From Lysinibacillus louembei (lineage in GTDB: Bacteria > Bacillota > Bacilli > Bacillales_A > Planococcaceae), in contig NZ_CP137624.1 of the NCBI RefSeq assembly GCF_033880585.1, positions 2,515,501 to 2,579,500 of the forward strand: a DNA stretch of 64,000 nucleotides, read 5' to 3'. Positions 26,546-35,431 of this stretch are shown in pieces. Under the pieces are notes generated by a model. It ran no database searches. It was given only the letters and a program-made list of their open reading frames with translations, and was not told the origin of the DNA. A program made the translations under genes and the position numbers. Positions within the stretch are counted from its first letter, which is position 1, and every line of letters starts with the position of its first letter.

Positions 26546-27319
26546 TTATGAAATAACAGGAATTTCTAGAGAGTTGAAGTAATTAATAACACCATCTAAT
26601 CCACCTTTTGCCATGTAAGCTTCTGCGTCAGTGCAAGGGTGTTCAGACCTAATCTCTACTAAAGGGTGTACAAAATTTCTATAGTCTCTTAAAACTTGGT
26701 CAATTGATTTGGCTCTTTTTTGTGGTAGACAATCTATCTTTTCAGCAACAGTAATCATTTCTGCTAATTTCCAATTTTCTAGTTTTTTCACTATTTTTTG
26801 TGCGTTTTCATCTGTGGATTTTGGTGCTGATTTACAATTTAGAGCTTGCTGGTTATATTTTGGGCTACTTAGTTGGTCATACAATATAGCTTCTAAAATA
26901 CTTCCTGCTAGAATAACAGAACTTTTCCATGCACCATCGGGCATTAGAATATGCACTAATTCTTTATAATCACGTTCAATAATCAATTTTAAGTTGTAAT
27001 TTTGAATGAAATCAAAGTTTTTAGGCAGTTCTTGATTATGGATAGTACCATAGTTTCTTAATGCATTAGCTATTGTAGTAAATTCATTAATGAAATAGTC
27101 AATGTCTGCATAATTGAATCCCGCCTGTTTACTTTGTAATTTAATATTTTGGCGTGCCAAAATAAATTCATATCTATCATTAGGTGCAAAACACAAGGTA
27201 TCTAATGTATTTAATTCATCAGCAATCATCTCGAAATATGCACGATGAGTAATACCACTTTCTCTTGATTCCATTTTTTTTATGAAGCTTTCAATGAGCT
27301 GAATAATATGATTAACCAT
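26546..27319 (-). CDS. HEPN-like protein of unknown function
   Basis: 257 residues, mostly alpha-helical. Near the C-terminus LRDYRNFVHP fits the R-x(4-6)-H motif of HEPN domains, many of which are RNases in toxin or abortive-infection systems. A mid-protein segment (SSVILAGSILEAILYDQL) is the type of helix that precedes this motif in C-terminal HEPN domains. No transmembrane segment is seen. It stands alone between the membrane-protein gene and the resolvase. Defence or regulatory roles are both possible. Confidence 0.5.
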   Translation of the reverse strand: MVNHIIQLIESFIKKMESRESGITHRAYFEMIADELNTLDTLCFAPNDRYEFILARQNIKLQSKQAGFNYADIDYFINEFTTIANALRNYGTIHNQELPKNFDFIQNYNLKLIIERDYKELVHILMPDGAWKSSVILAGSILEAILYDQLSSPKYNQQALNCKSAPKSTDENAQKIVKKLENWKLAEMITVAEKIDCLPQKRAKSIDQVLRDYRNFVHPLVEIRSEHPCTDAEAYMAKGGLDGVINYFNSLEIPVIS

Positions 27320-27559
27320 AATAAACCTCCTAAGGATATTTAATTTTATAATACTATTTTATCGTATTTTTGAGAAATATTATTATTTATTTACTTCTGT
27401 TTGCAAAGGCATACCTTTGAGGACAGAATACCTCGATTCGGAAAATGCAGTCAAATCAATGGTTTAGGGTCAGTATAAAATTCCGTAAAGGTATTGTTTA
27501 ACATTTAAAAACGTTTATAATATAAGTATAACCTTAACAAACAGGAGCGGGAAATTAAC

Positions 27560-28189
27560 ATGACAGAAACAAAAACATTCGGCTATGTTCGTGTGTCAAC
27601 TAAGGAGCAGAACGCAGACCGACAAACAGTAGAAATGAAGAAATTAAAAATCAACGAGCGTGACATTTTCATTGATAAAGCGAGTGGTAAAGATTTTGAC
27701 CGTCCCCAATATCAAGCACTTAAAGCCCAACTACGCAAAGGTGACCTAGTTTATATTAGTTCCCTTGACCGTTTAGGACGTAACAGTGACGCAATCAAAA
27801 AAGAATGGGAAGAAATCACAAGGGAAATTGGAGCAGATATGGTTGTGCTTGATATGCCATTGCTTGATACACGCAAATATAAAGATACGATGGGAAACTT
27901 TGTTGCTAACTTAGTCTTACAGGTGCTTACATTCATGGCTCAAAGCGAACGTGAAAAGATACTAGCACGACAAAAGGAAGGAATTGCAGTTGCTAAAGCA
28001 CAAGGGAAGCATTTAGGTAGACCGCAATTAAACCTTAACACTTTGACAAAGCAACAGAGAGCAGACCTTGAGGCGAACTATACAACATGGAAAGCCAAAG
28101 AAATCACAAGTGTACAATTCATGGAAATCTTAGGACTAAAAAAGAACTCGTTTTACAAGATAATCAGTGAATATGAGGAATCTAAATAG
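27560..28189 (+). CDS. serine recombinase (resolvase/invertase family)
   Basis: 209 residues. The catalytic domain has the nucleophile in GYVRVSTKEQN (Ser13), conserved ISSLDRLGRN, and SEREKILARQKEGI at the start of the long helix; a C-terminal helix-turn-helix (ITSVQFMEILGLKKNSFYKII) binds DNA. It resembles plasmid or Tn3-type resolvases. A promoter-like TTGTTT / TATAAT pair lies at about 27487-27516. Its crossover site is not identified; an invertible segment or multimer resolution of the excised circle are possible roles. Confidence 0.88.
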   Translation: MTETKTFGYVRVSTKEQNADRQTVEMKKLKINERDIFIDKASGKDFDRPQYQALKAQLRKGDLVYISSLDRLGRNSDAIKKEWEEITREIGADMVVLDMPLLDTRKYKDTMGNFVANLVLQVLTFMAQSEREKILARQKEGIAVAKAQGKHLGRPQLNLNTLTKQQRADLEANYTTWKAKEITSVQFMEILGLKKNSFYKIISEYEESK

Positions 28190-28751
28190 CGCTAAAAGTA
28201 TTGATTTACCTGCTTTATTATGATGCTCAAACAGGTCATAGATAGCAGGTAAAACATTGATTTTATTGAGCTGTGGTGAAGCTATCACGTATATGTTAGG
28301 TGGCTTTATTGGAGTCGTAGGAGAGCTGTGACAAGGCGTTACAGTTCGGGGTGAAACATTGGTCAGAGAAGGTTGTAGTCTTGTCGTAGAGCCATTTCAA
28401 GCGTCATATAACAAGGCTTAGGTAGGGGGCGTAGTTAGCGATAATTTGATGAAGGTGAATGAAGAATTGGAGCTACCTATTACACTCACATCGAATTAAA
28501 TGATAATATTCAAAGGAAAGCACTTCTTTTACATAGATTTGTAGTTAACTCCACAAAAATCCTTAATTAGTTTATAATGGGGATAATTAAGAAATATCGA
28601 GAAGTGGTATACCTAAAAAATTATGAACGAATTGCGCTGTAACTCGTTTAGAATTACAAAACGCTGCATCTAATGAGAGTCCTTATTTTGAGAACTATCA
28701 TTTCATTATGCAACTATATGGTATATACTAGTCCTCAGAAGGTGTTTGAAT
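28190..28751. other. gene-poor stretch with a decayed coding remnant and boundary motif
   Basis: TTTACCTGCT and AGCAGGTAAA (about 28206-28255) form a hairpin after the resolvase. From about 28260 to 28500 one frame reads as protein-like sequence broken by two stops (for example GVTVRGETLVREGCSLVVEP, later VNEELELPITLTSN), which looks like a decayed phage-type gene. Its end, 28475-28497, contains a motif that recurs at 30889, 36287 and 39938 (ACCTATTACACTCACAT here). Confidence 0.4.
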
Positions 28752-28838
28752 CAAGTTCGTAAAAATGTAATACTACCTAGTGGAGTAAATCGCATATGTT
28801 ACATGAAAGAGAGCAGAGACTTGCTCTCTTTTTCTATT
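28752..28838. repeat. module-boundary repeat, copy A, with terminator
   Basis: This segment is repeated at 33925-34025: about 35 of 41 bases match in the first part, and nearly all of the last 46 bases match. Copy B has a 17-base insertion. Both carry the same terminator hairpin (AGAGAGCA/TGCTCTCT then TTTTT; here 28808-28833). Confidence 0.75.
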
Positions 28839-28865
28839 GTTCAAAAATGTAAAATTTAATTTTAG

Positions 28866-28905
28866 ACTGTAGACATATTCAAAATTCTTCGATTATGTCT
28901 ACAGT
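28866..28905 (-). terminator. terminator hairpin of the DUF262 gene
   Basis: ACTGTAGACATA (28866-28877) pairs exactly with TATGTCTACAGT (28894-28905). It lies 45 bases beyond the end of the minus-strand gene. T-rich flanks are weak on that strand. Confidence 0.6.
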
Positions 28906-28950
28906 TTGAATCCTTTTTATATAGATGAATTATCGGATATAATTTAATAC

Positions 28951-30537
28951 CTATTCACATAATAATTTCATTTGCTTGATTAAATCTTCTGAACGTAACT
29001 CAAGGAACTTGGAATAATCGTCAACTAAAGCTGCATCAAGTGCCTTTTGAGAAATAAAATTGCTTTCTAAAATATCAGCTGCAGAGTCTCCTAAAGAATC
29101 TAACACTGTATTAAAGTAAATCGATGGTTTTTTGTCCGAAATAGTTCTGTTGTTAATCAAATTTAAAAGGCAAATGTTTGAGTGATAATTTGCTTCTTTA
29201 TCGGAAATATTTGTGTTTTTTAAATATGCTTTAGGGAAAATGTGATGATATTCATGACGGTTGATTACAGCTAAAACATTGGCGATATTAATTACTGAAC
29301 CATCAAGTAGACTTTGAGGCTTTTTTGAAGCTAATAATAAACCTAAGGACTTACTATTGGCTTTATTTAATTTAAAATCATCAAAGACAAATTTTTTAAA
29401 GTCAATAGGCGTTGAGAAATTAAGAGTAGTTGTATTTCCATTTGCGAAACTTCTAATTTCTTCCAAATCCTTGGTTAATTGAGCGGTGTTAAATGAAGCG
29501 AAATATCTGCTAAAAGCAGTACGCCAAAACCATTTTTTTAATTCATCTCTTTGCTGTACAGTTGGGCTAGGACAAATGTTGAAGAACTCTACTAATAGGG
29601 TTAGTTGTAGCCCATAAGGTAAATAAGAAGATGAAGTTATTGGTAATTCAGAAGTTAAAAAATCAACAGCATGTTTATAAGCTTCAACACATTTAAGTGC
29701 GGCATTTTTCAACTCTGAAGAAGTGCAATCTCTTAATTTATCCATATCATCTTTATTAATACCATAGCCCATTACAGATGAAATATTTTTTAATATATCA
29801 GCTTCTGAAACATCTTCAAAATTTTTAGGTTTTAAAACTTCTCTTATTTTCTGTATAGTGTCACTTAAATCGAAATCACCACTCCAAGTAGCAGCTCGCA
29901 TTAAATCAACAATAGTTAATCTACGACCTGTACTATTAATTCGTTCAAAAATAGGAGCTACTTCATGAACTGTCATATCACCAATAGTTACAGCAGCGAC
30001 TTTATAATCTTTGATAGCCTGTAATAAACGTTCTGCATTTTTAATATATTTATCTTTATTTGGTAAAGCTTCTATTTTACGACATTCATTAATAAAGTCC
30101 ATTGTTCCTATAACTTTATTTAAAGGGAGATATTCAGGTTTTGAATTACTTTCGGGATGAATAAATACTTCTTTTTCTAAATCAAATGCTATATTCCACA
30201 TACTTTTTAGGTCAGAGCCATTCCAAAAAAGTGCACCACATAATGTAGAAAGCCTTTGTTGCCCATCTAACAAATAATTTGTAGGATATTCTAAACTTCT
30301 ATCATCAATTTTAAAATCACCAATGTTTCTTTCGCTAGCTAATTTTTCTTTAGTGAACCAAAGTAAAATACTTCCTATAGGATAGCCTTTATAAATACTA
30401 TCTAGCAGACTTAATATGTCTTTTTTCTTCCAGACAAACGGACGTTGAAACTTTGGTAATTTAATATCACCTGTCTTAACTTTTAAGACAAGTTCTTCAA
30501 TTCGTAATACTTCTGGTTTTGGGTCAAAAGCCTTCAC
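28951..30537 (-). CDS. DUF262/HNH-type (GmrSD-like) restriction endonuclease
   Basis: 528 residues. The N-terminal DUF262 (ParB/Srx-like NTPase) domain shows IKLPKFQRPFVWKKKDIL (residues 25-42), SIYKGYPIGSILLW, and LLDGQQRLSTL. The C-terminus has a His-Me/HNH-like site, EYHHIFPKAYL (about 427) and NNRTISDKKPS. This matches the single-chain GmrSD layout, type IV enzymes that attack phage DNA with modified bases, though many relatives are uncharacterised. It is shorter than typical fused GmrSD proteins. It is transcribed divergently from the HNH gene at 31.2 kb, inside a module bounded by repeats A and B. Confidence 0.8.
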   Translation of the reverse strand: MKAFDPKPEVLRIEELVLKVKTGDIKLPKFQRPFVWKKKDILSLLDSIYKGYPIGSILLWFTKEKLASERNIGDFKIDDRSLEYPTNYLLDGQQRLSTLCGALFWNGSDLKSMWNIAFDLEKEVFIHPESNSKPEYLPLNKVIGTMDFINECRKIEALPNKDKYIKNAERLLQAIKDYKVAAVTIGDMTVHEVAPIFERINSTGRRLTIVDLMRAATWSGDFDLSDTIQKIREVLKPKNFEDVSEADILKNISSVMGYGINKDDMDKLRDCTSSELKNAALKCVEAYKHAVDFLTSELPITSSSYLPYGLQLTLLVEFFNICPSPTVQQRDELKKWFWRTAFSRYFASFNTAQLTKDLEEIRSFANGNTTTLNFSTPIDFKKFVFDDFKLNKANSKSLGLLLASKKPQSLLDGSVINIANVLAVINRHEYHHIFPKAYLKNTNISDKEANYHSNICLLNLINNRTISDKKPSIYFNTVLDSLGDSAADILESNFISQKALDAALVDDYSKFLELRSEDLIKQMKLLCE

Positions 30538-31230
30538 TTACAAATCTCCTCCTTTGGTAATATTAATATACCATTTTAATAACTTTTTTGGAATATTAAT
30601 ATTTTTTGTAGACTTTAAACTTTGATTTTATCTAATCACTAGTAAGAGGAATTCAAAAGAATTTTATGAGAATATCGAAACATGTATAAGAATAGTTAAA
30701 GTTGTAGGTCATTGTAACTACACATTCCATCTGAGAAGAGGTAGAACCGAACCACCCTGTGAGTATTTTTGTGAGTTAGATTAATTCATTTCTTTGGAGG
30801 TATCTGTGAACTCTTCCTAAGCTTCATGTGAACAGATAGTAGGGGGCATGGTTTCCGAAATGGTAAGGTAACTTCATATAGAATTGTGACCAATACACTC
30901 ACACGATATTCATTCTGCACATCGAGCGACTGATTGTGAGATGAAACGTAGATATATCATTGCTGAAAAAGGCAAATCAGTAGGTAAGAGAATACTACTT
31001 CTTGTTAATTCCTAACAACGGCAGCAGGGCGGATTTTTTTGTATTAAAGAAGAAGCATACATTAACTACATTTCTACCAAAGAAAGATGAAGAAACGATA
31101 AAAACTTAATGTTTATATCGTTTTTTTATTATATAAAGGTACTTTTAATGAAAGGTATAATTGTATGTATATTTAGTAGCTGTGGAATCTATAAGACCGT
31201 ATATCTAAATGAAAGAAAGGGGTAATTTGA
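30538..31230. other. gene-free divergent region with terminator-like hairpin
   Basis: About 690 bases between two divergent nuclease genes. It holds the recurring motif at 30889-30910 (ACCAATACACTCACAC) and a hairpin at 31095-31129 (AAACGATA/TATCGTTT plus T-run) 100 bases before the HNH gene, which could end upstream transcription. A 24-codon open frame near 30.95 kb has no ribosome binding site. Confidence 0.45.
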
Positions 31231-32247
31231 ATGTCTGAGAAACATCACCAATTACAAAAAGAATTACATAAGGTTTTATTAAATGCAGCGAAAAGTGCTA
31301 ATAGTATAGGTTACAATCCTCATATTTTTAACCAAATGTTAGCAAATGAAGGTGGGTACTCTGTTGCGAAAAAACTGATTCATAGAACTTCTACAAGGTT
31401 TGAGAAATTATGGGAACTTAATCGATTGGATTTATCCACTGAAGCTGTGATATTACAAGAGAAATTTAGACCTTTGTTTACAAAAGAAGAGTTAGAGATT
31501 GCTAAAGCTAGATTAAGTGAATTTGGCTATGAAGTAGAAGATATATGCTATGATTTACCGTCTTTGAAACCAAGTGGTCGAGAAAGAGAGTTTAATTATT
31601 ATCCTGAAGATTTAAAGGGAAGAGTTATTTATGAACATTTATTAAATAACCAAACTCATAGATGGCTTGATGTTAATATACTTGGTAGACCAGAAACTAA
31701 TCATGGTAGAGATGCAGCGAACATCCTTTACTATCTAGGTATGAAATCAGATTATAGAGGCGTATTCCAAGGAAAAGTATTCCACGAAGTAATAGAAATT
31801 CTACAAAGAAAAGGGACAGAGTATGATGAAATTGTACGGTTATTAAATGTATATTCTGAATCAGAAAAGCTATTTGAGATTGTAAAATCAGATATTGAAG
31901 CTCAACAAGTGGAGGAAGGAAATCGAATAGAGGGAACTAAGAAAGCGTACTTAGTAAATAAATATGAGCGTGACCCAAAGAATCGTAAGAAAGCAATTGA
32001 GATTCAGGGATTGAATTGCTATGCTTGTGGATTTAATTTTGAAGATGTATATGGAGAACGAGGAACAGATTTTATAGAAATTCATCATATTAAACCATTA
32101 AGTAAATTAGAAGAAGCTGTAAAAATAAATCCTAAAACGGATTTAGTTCCTTTATGTGCAAATTGTCATCGAATGGTGCATAGAAGGAAGGATAATGTAT
32201 TGAATATAGAAGAGTTAAAGAAATTAATAATTAGGGAGAAAGAGTAA
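31231..32247 (+). CDS. HNH endonuclease (McrA-type C-terminus)
   Basis: 338 residues. The C-terminal HNH domain is complete: CYACGF (about 263), IEIHHIKPLS (about 283-291), PLCANCHRMVH (about 308-317), with four zinc cysteines. The N-terminal 100 residues (HRTSTRFEKLWELNRLDL) and the middle (RWLDVNILGRPETNHGRDAANIL) belong to a domain type I have seen on other HNH proteins but cannot name. It starts after AAAGGGG. It probably cuts DNA, perhaps modified DNA. It could act with the divergent DUF262 gene, or independently. Confidence 0.8.
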   Translation: MSEKHHQLQKELHKVLLNAAKSANSIGYNPHIFNQMLANEGGYSVAKKLIHRTSTRFEKLWELNRLDLSTEAVILQEKFRPLFTKEELEIAKARLSEFGYEVEDICYDLPSLKPSGREREFNYYPEDLKGRVIYEHLLNNQTHRWLDVNILGRPETNHGRDAANILYYLGMKSDYRGVFQGKVFHEVIEILQRKGTEYDEIVRLLNVYSESEKLFEIVKSDIEAQQVEEGNRIEGTKKAYLVNKYERDPKNRKKAIEIQGLNCYACGFNFEDVYGERGTDFIEIHHIKPLSKLEEAVKINPKTDLVPLCANCHRMVHRRKDNVLNIEELKKLIIREKE

Positions 32248-32333
32248 TGGAATGGTTTAATAATAAGTCAAAACCTTTAATTAGGTATTTTGAATAATTA
32301 TTTTTTAAATAAATCATAGGTGAGGGTGATACA

Positions 32334-32753
32334 GTGTCAAATCAACATCCAATAAAAATTTTTAAAAACTATACTTATATTTTTTCAAATCAACATAGAA
32401 TTCGACAAAATAATAATAAATCGATATGGCAAGTTAATCAAAATGAAGAATTCGATTCATTTACATTAATGTGTAATGAGAATTGGATAATAGATAACGT
32501 GAAGGGTTGGTCAGTACATAGAGTTAACAGTCGTAATGAATTTTTGGGAATTAATACAAGAAATGAAGAAGTAAAAATAGCGAAATTCCTAGATAGTGCC
32601 AATAATTTTCAGTGGCACGGTTATCCAATCGATTATAGATTTTCTGTAAATGATAAACCTAACGCTAAAATACTTAAACAATGGGTTAAGGACGAGATTA
32701 TAACTAAAACACAAATGAGACGAATTTTGCAAGGGCAAGGATGTGAAATTTAA
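32334..32753 (+). CDS. hypothetical protein, first gene of an unrecognised pair
   Basis: 139 residues starting with GTG after a good ribosome binding site (AGGTGAGGG). No known domain recognised. The N-terminal half is polar; the C-terminal half carries a conserved-looking block, WHGYPIDYR, followed by ILKQWVKDEIITKTQMRRIL and a Cys, reminiscent of a small helical binding domain. Its stop codon abuts the ATG of the next gene without a gap, so the two are made together. Position within a nuclease-rich island suggests a defence role, but nothing in the sequence proves it. Confidence 0.6.
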   Translation: MSNQHPIKIFKNYTYIFSNQHRIRQNNNKSIWQVNQNEEFDSFTLMCNENWIIDNVKGWSVHRVNSRNEFLGINTRNEEVKIAKFLDSANNFQWHGYPIDYRFSVNDKPNAKILKQWVKDEIITKTQMRRILQGQGCEI

Positions 32754-33896
32754 ATGAAAAGTATATCTATTAGAATTGAAGGAGAATACTGGGATTATTT
32801 AATTAAGTACAATGCTTTATTTTTATGGACTTTTGAAGGAACGTTGGAAATTTACGATTGGGAATACTTGTTGAATGATTTGAGCTATAAAATGAAAGAT
32901 AATAATATTTATAAATTTTTTAGAGGAAATATAAATTCTATACTTTTAAATGTTCATAATAAAGATATGAAAGAGAGTTCAAAAATAAATCTCAGAAAAA
33001 GTGAAATTCAAAAATATAAAGTAAGGGAATTTTGGATTTCTACTAATGATTTAATTATTTCCTTAGATTCATATAATGATGATTTACTTTTAAATACTGA
33101 TGAGGGATTACTTTTATGCAATTTGAAAGAGATTTTGGTAGATTCAAATAATATTCATACAAATACTTTAACCAAAGAAAAATATTATGAAAAGATATTT
33201 GATATGCCTTTTTTTGATATTAGTATTGGAAATTATGGGAATGTTGCATTAGCTGGAGGTGAAGAGGGGGTATTTGAATTTGTAATGCCTCAAAAAAAAT
33301 ATAATGAGACAAATGAAGTTAAACATATAATAAAAAAACAATCGAATAAAGTTGATTGGCTAAAAAATAGTATTTATAATACTTCTCCAATAGAAGAAAG
33401 CTTTATTCTAAATAAGCCCATTGAAAGAGGCGTATGGAATTATAATGACTATAAAATTTATGAAGATTCACAGATTTTTCGGAAAAATGATGAAAATGTA
33501 TATCATTCCAATATAAGTTGGGCTAATAATAACAAAATATATAGAGTTGTTGATAGTAGACAATTACAAGAAGTAACCGTACAAAACTTTGGGAATGGAG
33601 AATTGGCTTTTAGGTCTAGATATATTAACTTCATGGAATGGAAAGGAGATATTTTAGCTGGTGCAGGTACATCATTTGGTACAGTGGTAGAGTGTGAAAA
33701 TGCTTTAGTAGTAATATTTAAAAATAAAGACTTTATTAATATACCTGGGGAAATTGTACGGTGGAAATATTATAAATCAAATGAAAGATATAGTAACTTG
33801 TTAGGAGTAATTTTTGATAAATCCATTGTCCTTCAAGCATTTGAACCTAATAATTATTTTAAAATTAGAAGTATTAATAAATCGTATTTTGAATAG
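32754..33896 (+). CDS. hypothetical protein, possibly beta-propeller-like, second gene of the pair
   Basis: 380 residues, no named domain. It is rich in aromatic and Asn residues, with repeated short strand patterns such as ISIGNYGNVALAGGEEGVFEF and FMEWKGDILAGAGTSFGTVV, which look like propeller blades. No signal peptide, membrane helix or nuclease motif is visible. The gene begins on the base after the upstream stop codon, so translation is coupled. A boundary repeat with terminator follows. It may be a sensor or scaffold whose partner is the 139-residue protein. Confidence 0.55.
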   Translation: MKSISIRIEGEYWDYLIKYNALFLWTFEGTLEIYDWEYLLNDLSYKMKDNNIYKFFRGNINSILLNVHNKDMKESSKINLRKSEIQKYKVREFWISTNDLIISLDSYNDDLLLNTDEGLLLCNLKEILVDSNNIHTNTLTKEKYYEKIFDMPFFDISIGNYGNVALAGGEEGVFEFVMPQKKYNETNEVKHIIKKQSNKVDWLKNSIYNTSPIEESFILNKPIERGVWNYNDYKIYEDSQIFRKNDENVYHSNISWANNNKIYRVVDSRQLQEVTVQNFGNGELAFRSRYINFMEWKGDILAGAGTSFGTVVECENALVVIFKNKDFINIPGEIVRWKYYKSNERYSNLLGVIFDKSIVLQAFEPNNYFKIRSINKSYFE

Positions 33897-33924
33897 CCGT
33901 TTGATGGTTATTAGGCTTCCGAAC

Positions 33925-34025
33925 CAAGTTCGTAAATTTATAATACTTCCAAGTGGAGAAAATCGTTTATACTAATCGCATAATGTTACATGAAAGAGAG
34001 CAGAAACTTGCTCTCTTTTTCTATT
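33925..34025. repeat. module-boundary repeat, copy B, with terminator
   Basis: Second copy of 28752-28838. The terminator AGAGAGCA/TGCTCTCT (33995-34016) with T-run to 34020 ends the two-gene operon. Together the copies enclose about 5.1 kb holding the DUF262, HNH and pair genes. Confidence 0.75.
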
Positions 34026-34076
34026 AATGTAAAATCATTCTTTTACTCATGAAAGAATAAGAATAGTGGTGATGTA

Positions 34077-35298
34077 ATGAAATTTGAAAATAGTAATATT
34101 GAAGAGGAGTACATAGATGTTAAAGGATATTGTTCTGATAAATTTATAGATTGTTATTATAATAATTTATCTATCTTTCATTCAGAAAAAGAGACCGACA
34201 TTGTTTTAAGTAACTCCACATTATTAACAGTTTATCTCCCCTTAACAAGGTATTCAATAGAATGTAAGTTTGAAGATTTAGTGTTCAATATTCAAAAAGT
34301 AAAAACGGCGAATTTTATAAATGATTATACACTTTTGACTAAAGATGAAGCTTTAGTAAGAGTAACGACAACAGGAGATTTTTATGAAACAATAACAACC
34401 GTAAATGCTTATAGTGCAGATATAATTCTTGATGAGATAGAGTATATAGTATGTCTTACAAAAGGGTTCAATAGTTTTAATCTCAAAATAGTAGAAGAAG
34501 ATGCATATAATAAATTTGTAGCACCTTATTATAAAGATGACATGTATGTATGTATGTATTTACAGTCCTTATATACAAAAAGAACATATAGAGGAAATTT
34601 ATTTAGCTTACTTTTTTGAAATCAAAACTATGTTTAATATAGAACTAAAATATCATCCTCTAGTAGATTTGAACTTTTTTGCTGAGGAAGAAGATATCAA
34701 AGAGCCTGAACGTGAGATAAGATTAAGACCATTATTATATGGAAAAGGTATGAAAGAAGTAATTGATATCTATGCAAGGGGATTCAATACTACATTTGCA
34801 GAACATAGAATTTTAAGTTTTTGTAGAGTAATAGAATATGTATCGCAAACTGTAATTCGAAAAGACCTAATAGAAAAGGCTACAAATAAATTATCGAATA
34901 GAAGAGTTTTTTTACCTGATTCAGATTTTATATTAGAACTTGGTAAAATATTCGAACAGCACAATGAGAGTAAAAAAGACTATCAAGCTTTTAAAATAAC
35001 AGTAGAAAATTGTTGTGATATTTATGAGCTTGTCAAGCTTGCACCTAGTAATTTGAAGAAGACGCAAAAAATAACTTTAAATAGTAATTCAAAACAAATT
35101 GAAGAAGCTTTTTTAGAAATAGTAGAGAGTATAACCGCAACTAGAAATAAGTTATCACATGCTAAAACCAATTATAGAACTAAGGGTGGAGAATGTCCTG
35201 AGGAAAATATGGGAGATTTTTCTGTATTTTTAGATATAGTTGCACAGCAAGTAATTCGGTGGTTTGGATGGCAAAAAGAAGAAAATAGAATAATATGA
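34077..35298 (+). CDS. ApeA-like HEPN protein, split by a frame change at a tetranucleotide repeat
   Basis: Two overlapping frames (34077-34619, 180 residues, and the frame ending 35298, about 253 residues) read as one protein of about 405 residues if a -4, -1 or +2 change occurs in the overlap. The second half ends in a HEPN domain with RNKLSHAK (R at 35143, H at 35158, the R-x4-H motif). The long beta-rich N-terminus plus C-terminal HEPN resembles ApeA anti-phage proteins. The overlap contains four and a half ATGT units, and loss of one unit would join the frames. It may be OFF by phase variation, a plain pseudogene, or an assembly error. Confidence 0.6.
34542..34559. repeat. (ATGT)4.5 simple sequence repeat inside the HEPN gene
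   Basis: Four full ATGT units and AT, exactly where the two reading frames overlap. Such tracts change length by slipped-strand replication. By frame arithmetic, losing one unit would restore an uninterrupted gene. Confidence 0.85.
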
Positions 35299-35431
35299 TG
35301 TGATGAATTTATTCTAAAAATAGAAGTCAAATCACTTATATATAAATAAACTATTTGATGGATGGGGAGTATATCAATATGATATGCTCTTTTTCTTTTA
35401 AAAATATAAGTAATGTGGAAATAGAAAAGTT

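Noticed and set aside
34077-35298. Programmed ribosomal frameshift in the HEPN gene
   Set aside because: No heptanucleotide slippery site or downstream pseudoknot is evident; a variable ATGT tract explains the overlap better.
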